Positions 1 to 35,400 of a stretch of 64,000 nucleotides of DNA are shown here, piece by piece. This stretch comes from Oncomelania hupensis (lineage: Eukaryota; Mollusca; Gastropoda; Littorinimorpha; Pomatiopsidae): NCBI GenBank assembly GCA_036898135.1, contig CM072526.1, forward strand, positions 3,463,555-3,527,554, written 5' to 3'. Numbering within the stretch: the stretch's first letter is position 1; each line of letters opens with the position of its first letter. The notes under the pieces were generated by a model. The model ran no database searches and was not told the origin of the DNA. It saw only the letters and a program-made list of their open reading frames with translations. Position numbers and translations under genes: made by a program.

Positions 1-98
1 TCCATCGTCTGCTATCACTTGCCGGGTGTCAGGAAAGTCAGAGGAGCTTTTCAGAAAAGGGAACGCAAGAGCAGGGGCGGACGAGGAAGGGTTTCCGG

Positions 99-100
99 CC

Positions 101-131
<31 letters not shown>

Positions 132-228
132 AAAAAAAAGGAAAAGAAAGAAGAAGAAGAAGAAGGAGAGAGAGAGAGAGAGAATACAATTATAAAAATA
201 AAAATAAAAATAAACATAAAATAAATAC

Positions 229-321
<93 letters not shown>

Positions 322-400
322 ATTTATTTATTTTTTTATACGAATTTTGGAACCCCCCCCCCCAAAAAAAAAAAACAAAAAAAAAAAACAAAAAAAAAAC
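99..400. repeat. Poly-C/poly-A, GA and (AT)n simple repeats
   Basis: C-run (99-121), A-run, GA repeats, then TA repeats at about 230-318, then C and A runs again. The 125-codon reading frame across it is an artefact. Confidence 0.95.
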
Positions 401-1107
401 TAACTGATCCGCCCCTGAAGAGGTTATGTATTCACGGGTCTAGCTCGTATAATTAGTTGTTTATTATTACAATTAGTACTCGGGGGTCGAATTCGTTTCT
501 AACAGAAGAGAGCACTGCTGTAACACGACAGATCGAGTGAAGAAACACTGCTTGTCTCGCTTGTAACTTCTTCGCAATCGGCCATTGTCTACAGCTGCTG
601 ACGTCACTGCGAGGGAAGATCAGCGATAGCTGCGTTTTAGAGTATTACTTCCCTTACCCTTAATTACAGGTAGGAAATCCCACTTTCAGTGATCGATATC
701 TATTAAACGATAGAGCTTTGCTTACCGAATTTTTTGCATCTGGTATTATTTAGTAAAGTTCTTTCAGCAGAAACTTTTTGACCGAGCACTGTGGTTGACC
801 TTTAAGCATAATCGTAATATGGTTATATTACAGGAAAGCCATCACCGTATAATTTGGGGGAGGAAGGGCAGGGGAGAGAGGGAGGAGGGTGGGGGGTTAA
901 CAAGAAAGTGCACGATTTGCAATATATTTCAAAAATAGTTTTATATAAATAACGAATAAACTAAATTTAAGCAATTGATTTAAAGTCTGCTCACAAATTA
1001 TGTGATTTTAGACTAAATAATATATCGGTGTATCACGTTCACCTGGTCACCTCACTTGTAGACCCTCAGGAACCACTCCTTACCATCGTGAAGGGGAGAA
1101 AGTTGTC
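401..1107. other. Unassigned intergenic DNA
   Basis: No coding exon, RNA gene or repeat family recognised. A short purine-rich stretch lies near 860-895. Confidence 0.5.
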
Positions 1108-1139
1108 ATGATATTTCGTGTCGTCACGCGCACGGCACC

Positions 1140-1350
1140 CTTGCAAAAAACCATTGCGGAAGCGGGCAGACGCAGACAAAGGCAAAGAAAGAACTGGACA
1201 GATCATGTCAAAACGGGGACGGCGCTGGACATGTTACACTTCCTGACCACAGCAACAGACAGATTGCAGTGGCGAAAACTCCGCAACGGCTTCGATCCTC
1301 ATGACATGTCTCCGCAACGGCTTGGCAGGCTTAGGTATTTAGATAAGAGT
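1140..1350 (+). mobile_element. Decayed LINE C-terminal fragment
   Basis: One frame reads GRRRQRQRKNWTDHVKTGTA then TDRLQWRKL and MSPQRLGRLR, the C-terminal arrangement seen in many invertebrate LINE proteins. It belongs to a different family from the adjoining tail at 1355-1615. Confidence 0.5.
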
Positions 1351-1354
1351 ATCA

Positions 1355-1615
1355 TGTCCAGAGCATCAGACCTTGCAAAGACCATATCCTGCAATACATG
1401 GTGCAAGGAGGCAGAAGAAGAGGGAGACAGAAAAACAGGTGGGAGAACAACATTCGAGAATGGACTGGCTTGAGACTGAGCGAAGATATGATTGCACATG
1501 AAAGAGAAAGATGGAGTACGCTGGTTAAAGGATCATCTGTGGTGCCCACTGAGCTAAGAATGGTGGTGCCCCTACGACTTCCTAGTTATAGGATAGGATC
1601 ATGTTCAAACGCATT
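1355..1615 (+). mobile_element. 3' tail of the same LINE family as 3124-6089
   Basis: Matches the tail of the main LINE (GAGAAAGATGGAGTACGCTG and TCATCTGTGGTGCCC) and ends with ATAGGATAGGAT. It abuts the unrelated LINE piece at 1140-1350, so it is probably a nested 5'-truncated insertion. Confidence 0.7.
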
Positions 1616-1617
1616 GA

Positions 1618-1862
1618 TTTTTATATTGGGCCTTGCAATACGCCCTACAAAAAGTACCTGGTTACGTTGTAAATTGTATCTATGAAAAAAAAAAAAAGTA
1701 ACGTTATCAGTACATGTTCACGACAACACTTGTCCTGCACCTGTGCTTGAGGCAAACGGCTAACAAGGTGTCTATCACTACTCTAAAGGTACATATGTAC
1801 CGAGCTTGGCGTCGACGTCACAACAAACAGATGACTGTGCACCCACCTTGTAGCGACAACAT
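1618..1862 (+). repeat. Dispersed repeat, copy 1
   Basis: About 245 bp starting TATTGGGCCTTGCAATACGC and ending near TAGCGACAACATAG. It is repeated at 10027-10264 with most bases shared, including the internal A-run after ATTGTATCTATG. Not recognised as a named family. Confidence 0.75.
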
Positions 1863-3115
1863 AGCCACTCCATAAATAAAACACAGTACCGCCCCTTCTA
1901 CATCGAGCTGAAAGGAAATGGATCTCGTGTGTATGTTTCGGGCACATTTTTGTAGTGCGCTTATCCAACTGCGAGGTATTGTCCAGTATACACAAATGAA
2001 CATTTTAGGACTATTTCCGATCCCCAACCTATTGCAACCATACTAGGGACGAGGGTCGGTGGCAACGCCCCAATAGCTTTCTTAGCAGACGACGGATCAC
2101 ACGAAGAAAAAAGCAGCTTTTCCCATCACAAATATTTCGTTTTATTAGAATTGAAAGAGTAAACCCAAAACATCTTACTTTCGTACTTCGCTTTGGTCCT
2201 TAATCTACCATAAAAAATAAAGTATTTTACGGCAATTTTTACTGGCACAAGAATAAATAAAACTGGAAACCGAGGACTAAACACAGTTGCCGTGAAGGAA
2301 CAAGTGACGATGCCGGTTGCAACTCCTCTCCTACTTCATCCACAATTCGCCCGATGTCGATTCTTTAAACAGTAAATGTCCTGTAATGTTCTACATCATC
2401 AGGTGTATTTAGAGGATTTCATCTGTACCGAAAGACGCTGGTTCCGTTGTCTTCGATGCAAAATCATTGCGAAAACAATTGCATTCGCCATTTTTACCTC
2501 GGCAAGGGTACGAGTTACCGGAGGGGGTAGCGTCGGTAAAATTATCGGCCGTTTGGCTGAGTGGCAGGGCAGTTACAACTTCTCTGAATACCATATAAGT
2601 CCAAACCAGCGGCAGGTAAGGATTTTACCCCTCCTCATGGTAAATTTCCGGCAGTTATTGAGTACAGACCCTGAAGGTTGAAAACATTTCCAGAAAATGG
2701 GTGTGTCAAAATAGAGGGGCCGCCTTCAAAACTGTGCATATTAGGCCTACATGCACATAAGTGAAACCGATTATGCATGCGAGCCGTCCAAAACGGGATA
2801 ATGTATGGGGGGAAATCCTGCAGCAGAACGCTTGCACTTTTAATTTTAAGCCAGGTCATCAAGCGGTTTTACCACGGCACAACCTTTTCAATGTACACAG
2901 TTTCTTTGCTCTTTTAATTCTACCCAAACGCTATGGGGCACATGAAGACCCGACCCCGCATACGGGCTATGGGTCTTAGGGAAATTTGTATCACTCTGGC
3001 ATTTGTTTGAACATTATCAAATAGTTGAAGATGAGTCTACCTAAAAACCGCACACTCAACAAGCAATACAATGAGCTAAGCAACGCATAACCTTCTCAGG
3101 GGAAAATCTTACAGC
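1863..3115. other. Unassigned intergenic DNA
   Basis: No supported gene. It holds a segment (GCAGCAGAACGCTTGCACTT at 2821) that resembles the target site used by the LINE at 3116, so this stretch contains local duplicates of the same background sequence. Confidence 0.5.
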
Positions 3116-3123
3116 AGAACGCT

Positions 3124-6089
3124 AGCCACGAGGCCGCAAGCTTTATTTCAGCGGTAGAGATGACAAGCACGAGCACGGCTTTGGATTCTTGGTCCACAAG
3201 AACGTTCTAACTACTGTCATGGGTTGCCCGCTCAGTCTCCAGCAGTAGACTCATTATCATCCGTCTGAGAGCAGCCCCTTTCAACATCACCATCATCCAG
3301 ACCTATGCCCCAACATCAGACTATAACGACAGCGAAGTAAAGGATTTCTATGAAAATCTATAGGCTGTCCTTGACCAAGTGCCGAAGAAGGACATAGTCA
3401 TAGTGTAAGGCGATTGGAATGCCAAGATTGGCCAAGATGCGCACCGCACCACAACTGGGGAGACACATGTGGACCCCACTGCAACAACGAGACAAATGAC
3501 ATTGGTCTGAGACTTTGAGTTTGCCAGTTACAACAATCTGATACTGGCAAACACGCTTGGTCTCCACAAACGCGGGGAGCATCACAACCAGATCGACTAT
3601 ATCATGGTCAAGAAACGCTTCAGATCAAGCATCAACATTAGCAGTTGCAACACGCACTTTTCCAGGAGCAGACATCGGAAGTGACCACGATCTCGTGATG
3701 ATGTCTTTCCGGCTCCACTTGAAGAGAGTGAACACAGTAAAGTGCACTAGACTGAAGTTCGACCTGGAAAAACTGCAAGACCCGGAGGTGGCAGAAATAT
3801 TTCAGGCCACAATTGGAGGAAAATTTGCACCACTGCTTATTTTGGGAGCTAGTGAAGTATATGTCAACACCATGATCATCACCTTTAACTCAGCTGTGAC
3901 AGATGCCGTCACTGAGATCCTTGGCAAGCACCGGCCAAAAAAGAAGCCGTGGATTACACCTGAACCTTTGGATCTGTGTGATAAACAAAGAGAGATTAAA
4001 ACAAACAAACAAACAAAAAAAACTCACAGGGAGCTGATGCCTACCGAAAAGTCAACAATGACATCCGAAAAGGCATGCGCACAGCACAGGAGAACTGGAT
4101 AGAAGATCAATGCCAGGAAATAGATAACAGCCTGGACAAGAACAAAAGCAAGAAGGCCTACCAGACTGTGATGCGGCTGACAAGTGTTAAACAGCCCAAG
4201 GTCTCCACGATCCAAAGCAAATCTGGCATATGCCTTACAGAAGAATACGAAGTCTTGACAGATGGACAGAGTACTGCTTTACAACCACACATCAAACAAA
4301 GACCCATAATTTCTGGCATTTTCCGAGAACAGAGAAAAAGAAGAAATCCTCCCCATTTCCCGAGAAGAAGTTGAGGCAGCAGTGCAATCGCTGAAGAAAG
4401 GGAAGTCAGCGAGAGTGGACAACATACCCGCGGAACTGCTTCAAGCAGGAGGATAAGCGATGATTGACGCCCTCACCATTATCTGTAACAAGATCTGGCA
4501 GAGTGGGGAATGGCCTATACCATGACCCAGTCGCTTGTCATCACTCTTCCAAAAAAGGTAACCTCCAGGAGTGTGAAAATTACGGCACGATCAGCCTCAT
4601 CAGGCATCCCAGCAAGGTCCTCCTGAAAATAATACTTAACAGAATGAAACCCCAAGCTGAACAAATCATAGTGAAGAACAAGAAGGATTCAGGGCGGGGC
4701 GAAGTACCACTGAACAGATTTTCAACTTCAGAAAAATCTGCGAGAAATACCTACAGCACTAACAACATCTATATCATGTGTTCGTAGACTTCAAGAAGGC
4801 GTTTGACCGACTCTGGCATGCATCTCTGTGGGCAACCATGAGAGTGTACACAATCAGCCCTAAAATTATTGACGTCATCAAAAGCCTGTATGACAAGGCT
4901 ACCAGTGCAGTCCTCCATAACAGCGCCACCGGAAAACAGGTTCAGAACAACAATCGGTTTGCGTCAAGGATGCCTACTATCTCCAACACTCTTCAACATC
5001 TTCATAGAGCGCACTTTGTCAGATGCCCGTGCAGATCACGAAGGCACAGTCAGCATAGGGGGTAGAGCAATCTCCAACCTTCGTTTTGAAGATGACATTG
5101 ATGGATTGGCAGGAGAGGAACAAGAACTTGAACAGCTGCTTCAGAGGCTTGACATCACCTCCTCCAGAGCTTATGGAATGGAAATAATTGCAGAGAATAC
5201 CAAAATGATGATCAACAACACCAATGGCATCCGGACATCAAAGTCCAAGGCCAATCCCTCAACACAGTGCATAGCTTTAGATATTTTTAGGAACCATTGT
5301 ATCAGACAATGGGCCCCGACAGGACAGACCGACTCAACCAAAACTTTTAGGTTTTGAGGTTAGTTCAGCCAGGCTAGCTATAAATAGCTTCGCCGGTGCT
5401 TCTTTCCTTTCCTTTCACTGGAAGGGAGGGTGTAGGCAAGCTATAAATACCCCGCAGCCAGCAAAATGTGGGGGAACCAAAGAGTGCTGCTCACATAGGC
5501 ATTGAGCTGGTGTGAGGAAGTCCTCTCCAGGATGGCACAAACAACTGCTGACCTGGCAAGGTTGAAGCCCATTTGGAAAGACAGGACCATCATTCTACAT
5601 TCCAAGGTAAGACTGCTGAGCTCCCTTGTCATCTCCATCTCCCTATACGCTTGCGAAACATCTACCCTCACAGCAAATCTACAACGAAGAATACAAATCA
5701 TGGAGATGAGGTGCTACAGAAAACTTCTAGGCATTTCCTATACCCAGCACATCACCAACGATGAAGTCCGACAGACCATCACACAAGCCATTGGACAACA
5801 CGATGACCTGCTCACAGTGGTGAAGAAAAAGAACTCCGATGGTATGGCCACGTCACCAGGACATCGGGCCTTGCAAAGACCATCCTGCAAGGCACATTGC
5901 AAGGAGGTAGAAGAAGAGGGAGACCGAACAAGAGGTGGGAGGACAACATAGGCGAATTTACTGGTTTGACACTGAGCGAAGCCATCAGGGTTGCTGAGGA
6001 CAGAGAAAGATGGAGTACGCTGGTTAAACTATCATCTGTGGTGCCCCTACGACCTCCGGGTTACGGGATAGAATATGATAGGATAGGAT
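3124..6089 (+). mobile_element. 5'-truncated, decayed non-LTR retrotransposon (EEP endonuclease and RT)
   Basis: Fragments in several frames read as a LINE polyprotein: endonuclease pieces near 3240-3450 (YAPTSDYNDSE, GDWNAKIGQDA) and 3557-3720, then RT motifs [12 protein letters not shown] at about 4780 and GLRQGCLLSPTLFNIFIE at about 4955. The catalytic box is FEDD at about 5088 instead of the usual FADD. A C-terminal tail follows (GRRRGRPNKRWEDNIGEFTG near 5900). Stops and frameshifts make it inactive. Its 3' end is a GGATA-rich tail. Flanks carry the same 8 bp, AGAACGCT, at 3116-3123 and 6090-6097. Confidence 0.85.
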
Positions 6090-6097
6090 AGAACGCT

Positions 6098-7119
6098 TGC
6101 ACTTTTAATTGTACCCGAACGATCGTGAAACATTGAGACCCAGCACGGCGATGGCGAAGGCCGATCAGCGTAAAAATAACAACCAATCAGACGGCATCGT
6201 GCGCATAGTCAGCCAATTGGTATCAAGCTTAATGGGACATGCTTGTTAAGTGTGTGGTCAAAGAATATGGGTATACTACATACCCATATTTGGTGTGGTT
6301 TTAGGTGCAGATGTGATGTTACTTCACGTCTGTTTACATTGATCAGCCTCGTTTAAATAAAGCTGACGACAACTTTTCAGAAGCAGACGGCAGTACTAAT
6401 CGATCGAAGCCAGTTGCGAAGCTGAAGAAATTTTTTCAATGGCCCAGTTTTAGGCGGAAGAACAAAGGTATGGGCTTATTTCTTCATTTTGTCTTACAAT
6501 ACCTGAACTCTAGGTAGGCCTATTAGTGTTGCATTAGATGCAGAACGGCGGAGTTTCGATATGAACCACAATGAATGTTGCAGTAACAAAAGCACTTCTA
6601 TGAGGCTTTAATCAAACAACACAACGAATAATTATTTGCATCCGCAATCTGCGATAGACTTTGTTCTTTAAATTTCAATAAACCTTCTAACATTGTCATA
6701 ATTAAGTCCGCGTTTGATTTCGAGTGAATGTCTTATATAGGCCTATAGTGATAACAAATTAATTTATTACTGCTCAGCACTGCATGTCTTAATTTCTCTG
6801 AGATAATTCTAGAATCTTGATTCTTAAATCATAACTGGTTTATTAAGCACATACTTGTGATTAGTTTAAGTGACAGTGATAGCGACAAGTAGTGGAACTA
6901 GTGAGGAATAGGAACGGCTAACGGTTGACGAAGTTTGCCCAGCTGTGATGTTGTAGTTGTATATCATTTAAACACTATTTGAATTTAAATAAGTGGGAAG
7001 GTCCTCTACACTCATTTTATATAGTGGGGCTATGCCCAGTTGCTGCCGTGCTTTCTCTGAGAAAACGATCAGTCTGAATTTAACTGGCATAGGCCTCCAG
7101 GAACATCTGCATTGGGAAG
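6098..7119 (+). other. Upstream region of P450 A
   Basis: About 1 kb between the LINE and the start codon; the promoter and any 5' UTR exon must lie here or inside earlier DNA. A 10-bp perfect inverted repeat, ATATGGGTAT and ATACCCATAT around a 5-bp loop, lies near 6265-6290. No convincing TATA box or transcription-factor site can be defended. Confidence 0.4.
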
Positions 7120-29204
<22,085 letters not shown>

Positions 29205-29642
29205 AAACAAGAGCAAACCTCTGAGCCACTAATCTTGTTCCAAAATGCGGCCTTTGGAAAGGTGGACACGTGCTCTTGGTTCTTCACTCTCTTCTTCTGC
29301 TCACATTACACGATGGCCTGTGAAGCGACACATTTCTATTCTACATCCTTTTGTTAGTTGTTGTGGGAGTCACTGTACCACCTAAATAAACGTACGCAGG
29401 CTTGGTACGCTCAGCAACTAATTTATCTTAAGAGCTTCTTATAAAGGCTTTGGATAGGCCGTTTCCGGCCGCCCGGAAGAGATCGTGCTGTATTTCTCTT
29501 TGAGGTCATTGTGAGATACGGCAGTATAATTTTCCCGGAAGTGTATGCCAGACTACGTTACGCTATGATAAACACTGTTAAATACAAGACTGCCCAGAGG
29601 AAAGACCATTGAAGCGTGGAACATTGTAGAAGCGAGAACAAG
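29205..29642 (+). repeat. 3' flank of P450 A, homologous to the gene B flank
   Basis: Sequence after the stop (for example AAACCTCTGAGCCACT, GGCCTTTGGAAAGGTGGACA and GGAAGTGTATGCCAG) recurs after gene B in the same order. Similarity fades near 29642, marking one edge of the inverted duplication. Confidence 0.8.
29385..29390 (+). promoter_or_regulatory. Possible polyadenylation signal of P450 A
   Basis: AATAAA lies 181 bases after the stop codon. It sits in downstream sequence that is otherwise shared with gene B, where an exact AATAAA was not seen at the matching place. Confidence 0.4.
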
Positions 29643-29851
29643 ACAAGACAAGAAACACCAATGGACCATAATAAAATGTTACTGCATGTGCAGTACTGAA
29701 CCTAGCTAGACAAACCATAATACACAAACCTGTATATAATGTAAAGGTGAATGTTAATGTGTCTTTTATTTCTGTACCTATTTCTATAAAGAAATTATGA
29801 CATCACAGTATTTTGTTTGTAACTCATCGTCATCATTTATTATTATTATTA

Positions 29852-29937
<86 letters not shown>

Positions 29938-30744
29938 TTGTGTCCGGCATGCTGCGTGATTTTCACCTTTCTACTGTTCAGAAGCGAAGAAGGTGAATAT
30001 AATATCTCCCAAATATTTTCAAATACAGCCAAACACGCGTGCAACAAACAACTCTTTTACCGAAGTAAAAAAATTAAAATAAAAAAAAGTCCCTGCCAGA
30101 GTTGTTCTTATTTATTATTTAGAAGTCTGGAAACAACGAACCTGGTTTTTAACGTGGCGTCGCTTAAACCGAATGTATTTTCTTATCCCAGACACCAAAT
30201 TTCGACAGATAACGAAAGTAGAAAGAAAAAAGTAGAAAAAAGGACAAAAACAAGGGAAATGACGTCAATCCGCGGAAATGACGTGAAAACTCAATTAAAT
30301 ATTTAAAAAAAATATATTGACGCCATTCAGGTGTATGTAGAAAGACCCACATGCTTTATGGGTATGTTTCTTCTTAACCCTTTGGAGACGACGTCATTTT
30401 GCAAAGTACTTGTTTAAAACAAGATCACATTTTAAGATCTGGGCAGAAAGTAACAGGCCTAACCTTTTCTTTTTGTTCTTGGCACCCAGGAACATTTCCC
30501 AAGTATAGGAAAGTTTAAATGTTCTAAAAGTAAATAGATTGAATTTTCAAAATGTATCAGAATGAAATACACGAATGTGTATTTTGTGAAAATATGCAAG
30601 ATTGTTACCAACGTTTTACTCCACTACACTTCGAACGAAGAAAATATGTGGCTCACAACCCTCACCGTTATCACTGTGACTGCTTTACAAAGGCTAACAG
30701 AAAAAGTTACTTTCATATTATTATTATTATTTTTTTTTTGCTGC

Positions 30745-31072
30745 AGTTTATTATCCCTTTTTATCGGGAAACTCTGGGCCGCCTCCCCCGGGGAAGGCGT
30801 AGTAGCAGCCAGTGGCGCGCCCAAACCCTATCTACCTAACATTATTTGTGAATTTTTGCAATTTTTTTGTGGAAATTTTTGCTGGGGGAGCAAACCGGAG
30901 TACCCGGAGAAAACCCCCGAGACGTTGCCAGAGTCGAAAGTAAGTAATATTCGGAGTAACATAACGCCCAGATGCTGGCTCGAACCCACACCTGTCAGGC
31001 GCCATTGGTTTCTGGCTTGTGGACAAGGCAAGTTAGTCCCGCCTTAGCCCACTTGGCCACAACGCTCGCTAA
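30745..31072 (-). mobile_element. tRNA-type SINE (family D), - strand
   Basis: Reverse complement reads GGCCAAGTGGGCTAAGGCGG (A box) and GGGTTCGAGCC (B box), then GGGTTTTCTCCGGGTACTCC and TAGGGTTTGGGCGCGCCACT. It matches the + strand copy at 57541-57835 over its whole length. Confidence 0.75.
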
Positions 31073-31736
31073 TACACAGAAAAGCAATACAGCAGACAAC
31101 AGAAAGGAAGCACGCATGGACGCACACACACTCAAAGAAAGGTGCATCAATATATGCTTAACAGAACACTATTGCAAAATAATACAGTAATAAAGTGAGA
31201 AAACAAGATACATCTGTATGAATAAAAGTGCGCGTTAACATACAAAGAAATCATAACCCTCTCTGCCTCTCACTCTGTCTCACTCATAGATGGGCATATA
31301 AGGTTTAAAAAAATCCTGTGGATTATGTAACGAGAGAGGGTGACAGAATGAAGACGAGAGCTAGTATTGACGAAGAGTAGATGGATATAATAAATGAGAA
31401 TGAATGATGGTGAAAGAGAGACAAAGCATTCGGACTGGTAAATCTCCTTTTGCATTTGTGCTGAAATTTGTAGTCATGTATAGTTCTAAGTTTGGAATTT
31501 TGTAGTCTTCTTTCTGGTGTGTATTTCTTTTTTCTTGGATTTTGCATCACATTTCGTTATTTCTGTAAGCTTTTGAATATGGAATGTACAGAAACATTAA
31601 GTTTGTATTGTTGGTAATTTTATTTTTATTGCATATGTTGTCATTTTTAATCTGAGTTCACATGATCGCGCTGAATCTCCCACCCCATCTTTCCCATTGA
31701 AATGAACCTGTTTTGTGTTTATTCAATAAAACGTCT

Positions 31737-31799
31737 AAGTCTCTGTCTCACTCTCTGTCTGTTTCTCTGTCTGTCTCTCTCTCTGTCTCTGTCTGCCTG

Positions 31800-31852
<53 letters not shown>

Positions 31853-31857
31853 TTGTC
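31737..31857. repeat. (CT)n microsatellite
   Basis: CT/CTGT dinucleotide-type tract in the spacer. Confidence 0.93.
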
Positions 31858-32452
31858 TGTTTCCTCTCTCCCCCCTTCATCTGGCAAACATCTTCTAAAA
31901 TCCCCTTTTGCAAAAACATGACGTGTTCTGGGCTGTAAATCTGACATCACAGACTCATTTTTAGAGACACAACGAATATAACCGAATATAACAAATACAA
32001 AAGCACCATTCGGCCACTAACCGTCGACTACGGTAAAACAAACTTCGGGTATAACGAAGGGGACTTTTTTTTTCTCTTGGACTTCGTTGTAAGGGGATTC
32101 GACTGTATAAACCTTTTTCCATCTTTGGATTATTATGTATGTATTTAGTCATCCTTTTATAACGCTTTTCCATTTCAAGAACAGCTCAAGACGCTTAAAG
32201 ACTGAATGTTTGTCTCTTACACACAAACACAACACAACACAACAAACACACACACACACACAAACAACACGTCTACTAAAATCATCAATATCGACTGTAT
32301 TAAGCCAGAAATGGTATTGAAATGGGCCTTTCTTGCCGATTATCTCCCTTAACTTACTTCCCGGCGTTGCCGCTAGGTGTCACGTGGAACTTTGGAGCAG
32401 ATTCGGCCATTATTGTTTGTTGATATAGCGAGGTTGGCATGCGTGGCTCAAA

Positions 32453-35400
32453 ATGCCTAACAGATGTACCGTAATTGGGTGTTGCACACCTAGAGGATTC
32501 AGTTTTCCGAAGGATGAACTGTTAAGGAAGCGTTGGATACATGCGATTCGACGAAACGGCAAAGGAGACTTCTTCAAGCCGACATCAAATACCCTCGTTT
32601 GCGACCGACACTTCTTGCCGGAAGATTTCATGGATGGACCGACTGTATACGGTAACTGCTCATATTATAATTATTCTTTAATTAAAGAGGTTTCGCAAGC
32701 ATATTCATTTGACTGGAATAGGTCTATTTTTGCTGTATTTAATAGCATTTTGTGCCCATCGTTAATAAGCGTGAAAAATAGCTTGCTATGTAGTCGGGAA
32801 ATAGGCCTCTTAAAACGTAGCTAGTAGACGATGCGGAAGATGCGACAGATTAGCCTAGCCTACATTTGACAATTTTGTTATGGTTGACACCGATTTATTG
32901 AAGATAATTTGCACATTTGCTATATTTATATTAACTTAAGGAAGTGGTAGTGGAAACTGTTCAGGCGTCCGTTGCTAGTGTGGAACTTAGGCATACTAGT
33001 ACAGTTGTAGTACCACTGTAGCCTACTTATTTTACTTTGAGTATTGCCAACATCAGTCACAGATCTCCATACAAGTGCAAACTTGTTCTTGGAATTAAAT
33101 GATAAATAAAATAATTAATTTCTTATTTTGCTTACTAAAGTAATGTGTTGCATAAATATTATTATTGTGCCATTGGAGTTACATGTTTTACTGAGTGTTA
33201 TTTATAGTTCTACTATACTGTAACCCCTCACTTACACAGTAACATGGTAGACTCAGTACCATGCTTAAATATTAGCTGCCAGTCAGTATTTTGAGTATTT
33301 CACTTTCAGTGAACTTCACACTTGCATGATTTAATGACTAGTTTTACAGCTTGCATATGCAGGGCCATATACATGACTGTATGAATAATTAATATGCAAT
33401 CTTTTTTTAATTTCAGGTTCAGTAGTACGCAAGATACGCCGTCTGAAACCTGGTGCAGTGCCGAGTGTTTTTTTTTGGACGTTGCCTCAGAAGGAAAGTG
33501 ACTTGAAACGAGAGCATCGATTAAAAACACGGGCGGACAGAAAAAAGTCATTGGTCCAGGTTTGTGTAACTTTCATCTACATGTGTCATGCCATCTTCTG
33601 TATCTATTATTATTCACTTATCTCTAGTATGTTCCCAATTTGTAATAATAACACTTTACCAGCATCACATTTATGGTTATAATATATATTTTGCTTTTTA
33701 AAATTTTAATTAGTTATGTATTTAAACTTTCTTTTTCTTTTTTTCAGGGTGCTGGAGAAAGGGTAGAGGCAAAAGTGTCCAGTGAGCTAACTCCTGCAGT
33801 TGCAGCAGAATGTTACAGCAACACAACACAGGTGTGCTTTTGTTAGACTTGTTTTCTTTAGTTTCTAAGTTCTCTAATAATCTAATGTTTTACATTTCAC
33901 AGAAAGAAGAGAAATTTTCTATGTTATCCTATTATAACTTTATCTCTGCCCATAGTTCCTATCGCAGGGAGCTGTATGCTGGATTTGTGAATTGACAATA
34001 AAGAAAATATAATCCTGACTAACTTTCGACACAATCGCCGAATCGGTATACCGGAAATATATTATGTGTAAATTAAAAATCCTAACAAACATGACGCCAG
34101 ATATTTTACTTGTCAAACATTAACAAGCCATTTTGCAATTTTTGTTTTTATTTGTTGCAGGGTGCTGGAGAAAAAGATGTGGCGACTGATCAAGATGTTG
34201 CAGTTTTGACAGAATTTAATAGCAACACAATACAGGTGTGTTAAAGTTAGATTTTCTGCCAGATTTATTTTTTAACTGTCACATTTTTCTTAATTTTCCA
34301 TTTTAAATCTGTCAATGGGAACAGTTCATTTAGCAGGGATGTCATTCAACATAAGTACGGTATCTTTTTATATTCGTCTGTTATTTGTGTACTTGCTTAA
34401 AATTAGAGCCATCTTATTAGCCTTTCTGCTATATCAAAGGACATGGGTGCAATTTGTTTAAAAAATTTATTTTGGTTGAAATAAATAGGTACCGGTAGGC
34501 ATAAATAGTTTCCGAGCGCGTTTGTGTTTACATGAAATAAAAATTTTTGTTTTAGATGGTGGCTGCAGAAGTGGTGATTGGTGAAGAAGGTGCAGCTACA
34601 AGTGAAGCTGGCGGATTTGGTGATCAGGAGATGACAGAATCTGTTGAGCAGGTGGGAACAATGCAATCTTTTTATTTTGTTTTTAAGCATTTTAAGGAAA
34701 TTACCTTCTGGGATTTCTATCCTTGAAATCATATGGACCTGTGTACTAAAGTGGAACTTTTTTATGTTTTCATAACTTAAATTTATATACTGTTACCGCC
34801 CAAATGTCATGTAATATCCGGCGACCACACAAACAAGAATCTTTATTCTTATCATATATCACACGCAAAAAAAGATTTTGCGATAAAACTTTGCAAATAT
34901 CTTCTTGAGATATTCATCTTTTCATTCAAATTAGGTTGCAGTATCAATCACCAGGTCCTTTAGTGTAAAACATAATTTATTTAACTGTCCATTATTTTGG
35001 ATAATTAATATAGTAGGGCCACCAGGGAAATAAATTGATAAGCATGACATATTTGTATATAATGTAAGTTGTCGCAGTGTACATGTACTACAATAAACAT
35101 AAAGAAACAAATTTGCTTCTTTCGCTATTTTATTCGATTGTACTATTTAGTGGCATTGGCATTCTCTTAGAGGTGGTTGTTAACTTCCTTTCTGGTTGCT
35201 GGTCTCCAAGAAACTGCTGGAACTGTTATAATGCTGTCTTACATTACATCTTAACATATATCACATCATATGCTCTGCTATAATACACAAATCTCTAGTC
35301 TTTACATTATTTTGCTAACACTAGCAATGAATCTGCTCCGGCTGCTAGTTAAGCGACAGGTTTATTTTAAAAATTTTCACATTGTTACCTTTTGTAATGC

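Larger units (their letters stand above)
29643..32323. other. Spacer left of the DNA transposon
   Basis: No supported gene. It contains an (ATT)n tract (29837-29938), a tRNA-type SINE on the - strand (30745-31072), a CT tract (31737-31857) and AT-rich DNA. A stretch near 31970-32110 has TTCG-TATAACGAA-like motifs seen at the ends of some Tc1/mariner elements, but no element can be bounded. Confidence 0.5.

Noticed and set aside
1108..1473. A 121-codon gene
   Set aside because: It spans the junction of two unrelated LINE tails and has no independent support.
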